Positions 1 to 4,693 of a stretch of DNA of 23,087 bases are shown here, piece after piece. Origin of the DNA: CAZOHC01 sp964579845 (lineage in GTDB: Bacteria > Patescibacteriota > Microgenomatia > Levybacterales > UBA12049); NCBI GenBank assembly GCA_964579845.1, contig CAZOHC010000017.1, forward strand, positions 1-23,087, read 5' to 3'. The notes beneath the pieces are model-generated. The model did not search any database. It was not told the DNA's origin and saw nothing but the letters and a program-made list of their open reading frames with translations. Numbering within the stretch: position 1 is the stretch's first letter; every line of letters starts with the position of its first letter. The position numbers and the translations under genes are program-made.

Positions 1-89
1 ATATAACACTATTTCAATATGCAGTGCAGAGCTACTTCGTATGGGAGGTGGTACGTATATATGCATAGATCGGAAATGCTCATAAAACG
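1..89. other. Left edge, possible tail of an upstream gene
   Basis: No gene is recognised. On the plus strand one frame is open from base 2 to a TAA at 83-85 and another from base 3 to a TAG at 66-68, so this may be the 3' end of a gene starting outside the window. If the first frame is the real one, its stop would lie 4 nt before the hairpin at 90, mirroring the layout around 1253-1262. The stretch is too short to choose a frame or name a product. Confidence 0.2.
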
Positions 90-212
90 CTAAACCCGCC
101 AGGGGGTGTAGTGTTTAGAGAAACTACTTCTCTATAGTAAATTTAAGCTAATTGTCTGCCTCCTGACCTTTTTTATTGACTCGGATGAGGTAGAATGTAT
201 AATGCAAATATG
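90..212 (+). repeat. Intergenic hairpin-promoter cassette, copy 1
   Basis: The block starts with CTAAACCCGCCAGGGGGTG and closes its hairpin with GTTTAG (90-118). After a diverged middle it resumes with TCTGCCTC (155-162), a TTGACT/TATAAT promoter whose spacer contains CGGATGAGGTAG, and a start codon just after the -10. The same order recurs at 1262-1383 with near-identical ends and a length differing by about 2 nt. The outer hairpin stem is CTAAAC/GTTTAG. The inner GCCA/TGGC pairing is intact only in copy 2. Confidence 0.8.
176..203 (+). promoter_or_regulatory. Sigma70-type promoter of the membrane protein gene
   Basis: TTGACT (176-181), a 16-nt spacer and TATAAT (198-203) match the housekeeping consensus in 11 of 12 positions. 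The expected transcription start, 7 nt past the -10, falls at base 210, the first base of the ATG chosen for the downstream gene. The mRNA would therefore be leaderless. Confidence 0.8.
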
Positions 213-1253
213 GTGCGAACCATTTCAAGTATCATATACATTCTCCTCATTCTTGTTTTGTTCGTTGATTCAGTCGGATCGACAACCACAGTGCAAAAAT
301 TCGTAGGTCTCTCTTCACACAGTATAGCTTTACTTTTATTCCTGGTTCTTCTCAACTTTCGCATTCAGTTTAGAACACGCATGTGGGATATAATTATAAA
401 AATTAATGCGTTTGTCGTATTTCCTGTATTGTTTTTAACAAGTGTCACGTTGGCAATAATCGATGCAGTCACTTATCCGAACTTCGTATTTTCTCAAACA
501 TCTCTTCAATATACACAGATTTATAGTATCGCGATCTTCTCGGGTGCTGTCGCATTGCTTCAGATGCCTACTGCCTGGCTGATAAACCATTATAAACGGA
601 TAATTTTTTATGGTGCGCCTGTCGCACTCCTGCTTGCTATTATCGCAAACATTTTTCCATTTGATCAATTTCTTCACTGGTCACAAGAAGATGAGATTAT
701 TGAACAGTTTCAAAATGCAGTACTTTTCCTGTCACTGATTCTCTGCTTTCGGTTATCAATGTTTTTTAGAAAGAAAAAGGATCGAACTTCAAATATTTTT
801 TTCGTTTTTATCTTTATCGGACTTTTCGTTCTGTTTGCTGAGGAAGTTTCATGGGGTCAGAGGATTATCGGAATAGAGACACCAGAAGTATTTATGGAAA
901 AGAACATACAGCATGAAGTATCTATTCATAACCTGTATCTCTTTGACAGACATATCGACATTGCCTATTTACTGGTGAGTTTCTTAGGAAGTATCGGATG
1001 GGCAGCTAAAAAACGAAGTAAATTTATACGTAGGCACGTGGTATCGTATATAATTCCCATGAAGTTTTGTACGTCATATTTTATCATTCCATTATTATTT
1101 TATACCTTTAATGCCATTGATCTGCGGTTCGGACATTTTGATGAATTTATGGAACTACTGATTTATGCAGGTCTGATGTTTACATTCATCACTACCTACG
1201 TACTCGTTACAAAACGAAAAGGTATTTATGAGCAGCTAAAAGATGCATCCTGA
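210..1253 (+). CDS. Conserved polytopic membrane protein with EEVSWGQR motif
   Basis: This 347-residue integral membrane protein has about eight to nine hydrophobic segments. A charged motif, EEVSWGQR (residues 211-218), is followed by ETPE and NIQHEVSIHN (232-241), next to a membrane segment. I recognise this E-E-x-S-W-G-Q-R / N-x-Q-x-E-x-x-x-H-N pattern from uncharacterised bacterial membrane proteins. The clustered acidic, Arg, Asn and His residues look like a catalytic or ligand site, but no function is established. The frame is open from an ATG at 195, but that codon and the ATG at 202 lie in the promoter. ATG 210 falls on the predicted transcription start. No Shine-Dalgarno is present. 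The next gene has the same upstream cassette but an unrelated product. Confidence 0.8.
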   Translation: MVRTISSIIYILLILVLFVDSVGSTTTVQKFVGLSSHSIALLLFLVLLNFRIQFRTRMWDIIIKINAFVVFPVLFLTSVTLAIIDAVTYPNFVFSQTSLQYTQIYSIAIFSGAVALLQMPTAWLINHYKRIIFYGAPVALLLAIIANIFPFDQFLHWSQEDEIIEQFQNAVLFLSLILCFRLSMFFRKKKDRTSNIFFVFIFIGLFVLFAEEVSWGQRIIGIETPEVFMEKNIQHEVSIHNLYLFDRHIDIAYLLVSFLGSIGWAAKKRSKFIRRHVVSYIIPMKFCTSYFIIPLLFYTFNAIDLRFGHFDEFMELLIYAGLMFTFITTYVLVTKRKGIYEQLKDAS

Positions 1254-1261
1254 TAACAAGC

Positions 1262-1383
1262 CTAAACCCGCCAGGGGGTGGCGTGTTTAGTGTGATTCTC
1301 AATTTTTGGCTGAATGAAGGTAATATCTGCCTCGTGAACATTTCATTGACACGGATGAGGTAGGTTGTATAATGCAGGATATG
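1262..1383 (+). repeat. Intergenic hairpin-promoter cassette, copy 2
   Basis: This is the second copy of the block at 90-212. The hairpin at 1262-1290 has stems CTAAAC/GTTTAG and GCCA/TGGC around a GGGGG loop, and starts 8 nt after the preceding stop. No U-tract follows directly, so it is not a classical terminator. After a diverged ~36-nt middle, TCTGCCTC (1326-1333), the promoter and the start codon follow in the same order as copy 1. Confidence 0.8.
1346..1373 (+). promoter_or_regulatory. Perfect-consensus sigma70-type promoter
   Basis: TTGACA (1346-1351), a 16-nt spacer and TATAAT (1368-1373) match consensus at all 12 positions. The spacer keeps the CGGATGAGGTAG block seen in the other cassette copy. 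The predicted start is about 1380, one base before the ATG at 1381. Confidence 0.85.
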
Positions 1384-2184
1384 GAACGACTTCATCGACT
1401 GATACGAACCATAAAGCCAGAACGGAATAGACCCCTTCAAGTCTCGGACGGGGTACTCCTTGAGCGCGGCGTACCCAGTATGGTGGCAGCTACGGAAAAA
1501 AGTTCTGAAAGAGGAAGAAAAGAGATGACTGATGAAGTGTATGCTCAATGGGAGTCTGCTTATTTGGGTAGGCATTGGTACACCAGAGAGTTCCTCGTCT
1601 CACTGTCGAGGAAAAATGACTCATCGATACGGGCATACGCTACACTTGAGCTCAACTCACATGGCCACGATAAAATTGAGATTCCTTTGTCAGACCCAAC
1701 CCCTGAACGCGTTTTAGTCGAGAATGCATATAAAAATGCGACCTTTTTCGGAGAAGTAGATCCTGAGAAGTATCAGAGCTTTGCGACCGATGAATTTAAT
1801 AAAAAAGAGCTTCTTGCATTTCTCAATCGAAGTATTGCAGGTGTAAGTCCTGCCGAGTATCCGGACTGGTTCGGTGAGACACTTGATGTAGCAGTCCTTC
1901 AAAAGTATGGTCCGTTCTACATAAGCACACATGGCGGGGTCTGTGAATACGGATACGATCACAATGCCACTATCCTTCTGCGTGAGCTGGGGAACCGCAG
2001 GGGAATAAGCATAGAACCTGAGACTAAAGTTGAATCCATAACAAGGGCACACGATTTCACCAATATGATAGAGAATGTGATACCGCATATTGATGTAGCA
2101 CCTTTGAGTACTACTATGTACCTCGATGAGCTACAATCCCACCTACGCTTTCTTCCTCAGGACTGGGATGTCAGTAGTTTTTAG
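1381..2184 (+). CDS. Hypothetical soluble protein
   Basis: A 267-residue product with no signal peptide or membrane segment. I do not recognise the family. It starts basic (MERLHRLIRTIKPERNR). Residues about 60-85 resemble a small domain (YLGRHWYTREFLVSLSRKNDSSIRAYATLEL). A central acidic part and a segment reading YGPFYISTHGGVCEYGYDHNA follow. Nothing suggests a specific enzyme. The open frame reaches an ATG at 1372, but that codon overlaps the -10 box. ATG 1381 lies at the predicted transcription start, so a leaderless mRNA is likely. The stop overlaps the stop of the convergent ParB-like gene by 4 bases. The strong promoter suggests a truly expressed gene despite the lack of homology I can name. 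Confidence 0.7.
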   Translation: MERLHRLIRTIKPERNRPLQVSDGVLLERGVPSMVAATEKSSERGRKEMTDEVYAQWESAYLGRHWYTREFLVSLSRKNDSSIRAYATLELNSHGHDKIEIPLSDPTPERVLVENAYKNATFFGEVDPEKYQSFATDEFNKKELLAFLNRSIAGVSPAEYPDWFGETLDVAVLQKYGPFYISTHGGVCEYGYDHNATILLRELGNRRGISIEPETKVESITRAHDFTNMIENVIPHIDVAPLSTTMYLDELQSHLRFLPQDWDVSSF

Positions 2185-2477
2185 ATATTGATAAAAATAG
2201 AGCCCTGGGTTTCCCCAGAGCTCGAAGTGTTTACCGGAACACCTGCTACGACTTCTACCTCGATCGTGGTATAACCCAACATGAGTTGGGCTGTATACCG
2301 ATGTCGTCCGTCACGGATGGTGTAGAAACCACCGCAATGTTCGACTGCGATCGGTGGGAAATCGTCACCTGCCTCAAATCGTCGAGCATAGTGCTCGGAC
2401 TTCGCTCGGCTCACCTTGCGCAACGTGCGCGGGTGAACGTTGATCTCGTCGATTGAGATATAGATACTGCCGTGCAA
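2181..2477 (-). CDS. Small ParB/sulfiredoxin-fold domain protein
   Basis: The 98-residue product carries a compact ParB N-terminal/sulfiredoxin-like fold: an opening strand with VHP (residues 14-16), PPI (41-43), and the signature DGRHR (56-60) followed by YTAQLMLGY. In this superfamily the DGRHR loop binds nucleotide or DNA backbone. There is no DNA-binding helix-turn-helix or dimerisation tail, so chromosome segregation is unlikely and a regulatory or small NTP-binding role is open. The start is uncertain. TTG 2477 has a weak AAAGGG ahead of it; CTG 2504 extends the frame by nine codons. A strong Shine-Dalgarno and ATG (2515) lie upstream but out of frame. About 55% of bases in 2281-2460 are G or C, higher than in several neighbouring stretches I counted. 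A terminator hairpin lies inside the last codons. Confidence 0.75.
   Translation of the reverse strand: MHGSIYISIDEINVHPRTLRKVSRAKSEHYARRFEAGDDFPPIAVEHCGGFYTIRDGRHRYTAQLMLGYTTIEVEVVAGVPVNTSSSGETQGSIFINI
2191..2223 (-). terminator. Intrinsic terminator inside the 3' end of the ParB-like ORF
   Basis: Read on the minus strand, GAGCTCTGGG and CCCAGGGCTC pair over 10 bp (one U-G wobble) around a GAAA tetraloop (2200-2223), followed by TATTTTTAT (2199-2191). This is a textbook rho-independent terminator for the minus strand; on the plus strand the wobble becomes a C-A mismatch and no U-tract follows. The U-tract lies before the ORF's stop codon at 2183-2181. Confidence 0.75.
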
Positions 2478-2500
2478 GAACTGACCCTTTCCGAAGGCTA

Positions 2501-2515
2501 TCAGACTCTAAACAT
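2501..2515 (-). other. Four-codon ORF with strong Shine-Dalgarno
   Basis: AAAGGAG (2528-2522) sits 6 nt before an ATG that opens ATG TTT AGA GTC TGA, encoding only MFRV, with TAG next. Its TGA overlaps a CTG in the reading frame of the ParB-like protein. Either this is a leader minicistron that couples translation to the downstream gene, or one base has been lost and ATG 2515 is the true start of the ParB-like gene. Confidence 0.5.
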
Positions 2516-2555
2516 GGCAATCTCCTTTCCGGCAGGTAGCTATTCCGGTCGGAGA

Positions 2556-2584
2556 AGTATAGCATTAGGCCTATAATATGTCAA
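2556..2584 (-). promoter_or_regulatory. Sigma70-type promoter of the ParB-like gene
   Basis: On the minus strand TTGACA (2584-2579), a 17-nt spacer and TATACT (2561-2556) match 11 of 12 consensus positions. The predicted start at about 2549 gives a 34-nt leader before the Shine-Dalgarno-preceded ATG at 2515, and about 72 nt before TTG 2477. Confidence 0.8.
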
Positions 2585-2617
2585 TAGAAAATCTCTTGTA
2601 TTCATACCGATGAGAAT

Positions 2618-2650
2618 AAAAAACTCCGCTACATGAGCGGAGTTTTTATT
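2618..2650 (-). terminator. Bidirectional intrinsic terminator after hsp20
   Basis: ACTCCGCT (2623-2630), loop ACATG and AGCGGAGT (2636-2643) form an 8-bp stem flanked by A-runs on the left and T-runs on the right, so it can work in both directions. It lies 15-45 nt downstream of the hsp20 stop and upstream of the ParB-like promoter, insulating the two minus-strand units. Confidence 0.9.
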
Positions 2651-2664
2651 TCTGTTTTGATTGA

Positions 2665-3105
2665 TTACTTTTTTTCGTCTCCTGCTTCGAGCTGTACCTG
2701 AATTTTCTTCGGTTGGACTTTCGGAGACTTCATGAATGCGACGGTCATAATACCGTGCTTGTAGGTTGCTTTCGGGTCGATCGAATTATCGATGTCACCC
2801 GGGACTGCGACACGGTATGAGAAAGATTTGGTCGCTTCACGATAATACTTTCGTTTCTGATCTTTCTCCTCTTCTTTCGATTCACCTCGTACCCAGAGGT
2901 ACCCGTCATGGTAGGTTACTTCGATCTGTTTCGGATCAATCCCGGGGAGAGATGCTTCGATGTAGATTCTCGTATCATCCTCAGAGACAGAGAGACCGCT
3001 TGGACTTGACGGTGCTGTCAACCAGTCATCCTCTGCATTCCAGATAGATGGCAACTGGATGCCTGGGAATGATAAGAGTTTATGTGAAATGAGATCATGG
3101 GTCAT
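2665..3105 (-). CDS. Small heat-shock protein, Hsp20/alpha-crystallin family
   Basis: This 146-residue ATP-independent holdase chaperone binds unfolding proteins in the cytoplasm. A variable N-terminal arm (1-37) with aromatic and Trp residues is followed by an alpha-crystallin domain (about 38-129) containing IYIEASLPGI and the conserved A-x-x-x-x-G-I-M strand (ATYKHGIMTVAF, 113-124). A short C-terminal tail has an IQV motif (135-137) that can serve as the I-x-I/V oligomer contact. The length is typical. ATG 3105 is fixed by a full-length Shine-Dalgarno. The gene is monocistronic, with its own promoter, a CIRCE operator and a terminator, so heat-shock control by HrcA is expected. Confidence 0.95.
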   Translation of the reverse strand: MTHDLISHKLLSFPGIQLPSIWNAEDDWLTAPSSPSGLSVSEDDTRIYIEASLPGIDPKQIEVTYHDGYLWVRGESKEEEKDQKRKYYREATKSFSYRVAVPGDIDNSIDPKATYKHGIMTVAFMKSPKVQPKKIQVQLEAGDEKK

Positions 3106-3111
3106 ATGATT

Positions 3112-3122
3112 TCACCTCCTTT
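3112..3122 (-). promoter_or_regulatory. Extended Shine-Dalgarno of hsp20
   Basis: On the minus strand AAAGGAGGTGA lies 6 nt before the hsp20 ATG and is complementary to the 16S rRNA 3' end over essentially its whole length. It is the strongest ribosome binding site seen in the window. Confidence 0.9.
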
Positions 3123-3151
3123 CGAATAGTTGCTGTAAATCTAAAGAAAAA
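3115..3151 (-). promoter_or_regulatory. Possible FourU-like RNA thermometer in the hsp20 leader
   Basis: In the 62-nt leader, a U-rich run TTTTTCTTT (3151-3143) can pair with AAAGGAGG of the Shine-Dalgarno (3122-3115) over 8 bp with three G-U pairs, closing a loop of about 20 nt. This resembles FourU thermometers, in which a U-run masks the ribosome site. A competing short hairpin (AAAGAA/TTCTTT, 3157-3143) uses the same U-run. The pairing is weak and the call is inference. Confidence 0.3.
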
Positions 3152-3165
3152 TTCTTTCTCTTGAA

Positions 3166-3192
3166 TTAGCACTATTATACATAGACTGCTAA
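3166..3192. promoter_or_regulatory. CIRCE operator (HrcA binding site)
   Basis: TTAGCACTA, a 9-nt spacer and GACTGCTAA match the CIRCE consensus TTAGCACTC-N9-GAGTGCTAA at 16 of 18 arm positions, with exactly the canonical spacing. It covers the -10 box and reaches the predicted transcription start of hsp20, so bound HrcA would block the promoter. Confidence 0.92.
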
Positions 3193-3202
3193 TTATTGTC
3201 AA
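3174..3202 (-). promoter_or_regulatory. Perfect-consensus promoter of hsp20
   Basis: On the minus strand TTGACA (3202-3197), a 17-nt spacer and TATAAT (3179-3174) match consensus fully. Transcription should start near 3167, giving a 62-nt leader. The strength fits a housekeeping-sigma promoter held off by a repressor rather than an alternative sigma factor. Confidence 0.9.
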
Positions 3203-3293
3203 GAGAAAAGATGTGACCTTAATCCTGTATTTTTACTCGTTAAATCAGAAAAGTATTGTTTCAGAAAGATATTGTTCTATGCAGAAGGAGTGG

Positions 3294-3322
3294 TTGAAAA
3301 ACCTATAATATTGAACTATAAT
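3294..3322 (+). promoter_or_regulatory. Promoter of the KMO-like/GNAT pair
   Basis: TTGAAA (3294-3299), a 17-nt spacer and TATAAT (3317-3322) match 11 of 12 positions. The predicted start at about 3329 lies 3 nt before ATG 3332. A second TATAAT at 3304-3309 is less well placed. Confidence 0.8.
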
Positions 3323-3331
3323 AGCCGACAT

Positions 3332-4693
3332 ATGAAGTCGCGAAAGAAATCCCATATTACGATCGTCGGAACAGGGCTCGCCGGATGTTATCTCAGTGTC
3401 CTGCTGGCGAAGCGCGGATATCAGGTTACGATCTACGAGCGGATGTCAAGAAAAGAGGTACTTGAGCCATCCAAACGTTCGATTAATATCTCATTCCATA
3501 ATTACGGAGCTGACGCATTACGTGAAGTCGGGGTGTGGGAACAAGTGAAAGCCGATAGTGTGGTGCTGGACGGTTCTGTCACGAAGCTTCCGTTTTATCC
3601 TCCGATCTATGCGTCATTTGCCAATCTGCACTTGGATTATTATTCTGCGAAGCGGGAAAATATTATCGCTGCTCTCGTGAAAAAGGCAGAAACATATAAA
3701 AATATTAACTTTCATTTTTCAACTGAGTTGTTACATGTCGACCGGACGAAGAAGACTCTCCTTTTACGGAACGTAAAAACTCAAAAGATTTCAGAAGTGC
3801 CGGTTGAAATTCTGATCGGTGCTGACGGACTGCATTCGACGGTTCGCTCCTACCTCCAGCGTGGTCAGCATACCGAACACCACCAGAACCATACCGGCTG
3901 GGAGTATCGACAGGTGATTTTCCCTCCTGAAACGGTTAAGAAACTTCAATTAAATACGAAACGAGCCTATTCATCGACCAGGAAAGAAGCGATATTTGTC
4001 GGTTTACCGAACAAAGACGGAACGTTCAGCGGGATGCTTGCACTTTCGGAGAACATCAGGCGGAATCGTGTGCGAACAGAAAAAGACTATGAAGCATATA
4101 TCCGCGAAGTATTTCCTGAGTTGGTGCCGGGGTTGTCGGAATTTCTCGCCGCTTTCCGGAAAAACCCGAACGGTTCATTCGTCACGATGAAAACATATCC
4201 TTGGGTGTATAAAGATTTTATGGCAATCGTCGGTGATGCCGGACATAGTGTCACCCCGTTTATCGGACACGGTGTGACCGTCGGCTTCGGTGACTGCCTG
4301 ACGCTTGTCAAACATATCGATAAGTATGGTGAAGATTGGGAAAAAGTATTTACAGCGTATCAGAGTCGGAAAAAACATGCTGATATTTTGGTTGATATGT
4401 CACTTGAGAGTTTTGACAACTTTAAACGCGAGAGAAAGGCGAACTACGGAATAATTTATGCGCATTTTGAATCACTCCTGCATCGGATGCTTCCATGGAT
4501 TTTTTCTTCATCAATTTTTGAACGAATTATCTTCGATCCTGATCAGGCAGAGACATATATGCGAGGTCATCAAAAACAACGGAAGATGTTCAGGTTCTTC
4601 GGGATACCGTTTCTCGTTTTTGCAACGACAACAGGTATTCTGGCACTTGAAACTGTCTTATACAGACGGCGAGAAAGTAGGGCTACATCATGA
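3332..4693 (+). CDS. FAD-dependent monooxygenase, kynurenine 3-monooxygenase-like
   Basis: The 453-residue group A flavoprotein monooxygenase has an N-terminal Rossmann motif GTGLAG (13-18), a RSINISFHNYGADAL segment (49-63) matching the RSINLALSxRG block of kynurenine 3-monooxygenase, GADGLHSTVR (163-172) and GDAGHSVTPFIGHGVTVGFGDC (301-322), which binds FAD ribityl and pyrophosphate. AIFVGLPNKDGTF (220-232) also resembles the KMO family. Residues about 422-444 form a hydrophobic C-terminal helix, a feature known in eukaryotic KMO, suggesting attachment to the inner membrane face. NADPH-dependent aromatic hydroxylation is the family reaction; the actual substrate is unknown. The open frame reaches 3272, but that part covers the promoter. 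The stop overlaps the next gene as ATGA. Confidence 0.85.
   Translation: MKSRKKSHITIVGTGLAGCYLSVLLAKRGYQVTIYERMSRKEVLEPSKRSINISFHNYGADALREVGVWEQVKADSVVLDGSVTKLPFYPPIYASFANLHLDYYSAKRENIIAALVKKAETYKNINFHFSTELLHVDRTKKTLLLRNVKTQKISEVPVEILIGADGLHSTVRSYLQRGQHTEHHQNHTGWEYRQVIFPPETVKKLQLNTKRAYSSTRKEAIFVGLPNKDGTFSGMLALSENIRRNRVRTEKDYEAYIREVFPELVPGLSEFLAAFRKNPNGSFVTMKTYPWVYKDFMAIVGDAGHSVTPFIGHGVTVGFGDCLTLVKHIDKYGEDWEKVFTAYQSRKKHADILVDMSLESFDNFKRERKANYGIIYAHFESLLHRMLPWIFSSSIFERIIFDPDQAETYMRGHQKQRKMFRFFGIPFLVFATTTGILALETVLYRRRESRATS

Noticed and set aside
195..212. Upstream start codons of the membrane gene (195, 202) and likewise 1372, 3272, 9055 and 21433
   Set aside because: These codons lie inside or upstream of the promoter of the same gene and would not be transcribed from it.
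90..1290. Integron attC sites flanking gene cassettes, suggested by repeated hairpins between unrelated genes
   Set aside because: The hairpin ends (CTAAAC/GTTTAG) do not fit the attC core RYYYAAC/GTTRRRY, each gene has its own promoter, and no integrase is seen.
1207..1575. 122-residue minus-strand frame across cassette copy 2
   Set aside because: It runs antisense through the promoter and two real genes with no family features; treated as chance.
2190..2549. The ~360-nt promoter-to-terminator transcript as a structural RNA (tmRNA or RNase P RNA)
   Set aside because: No tRNA-like ends and no convincing RNase P core; the ParB-fold reading frame with DGRHR explains the sequence better.
2374..2565. 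63-residue minus-strand frame overlapping the ParB-like gene
   Set aside because: It overlaps the promoter and leader, has no recognisable domain, and is a shadow of the ParB-like frame.
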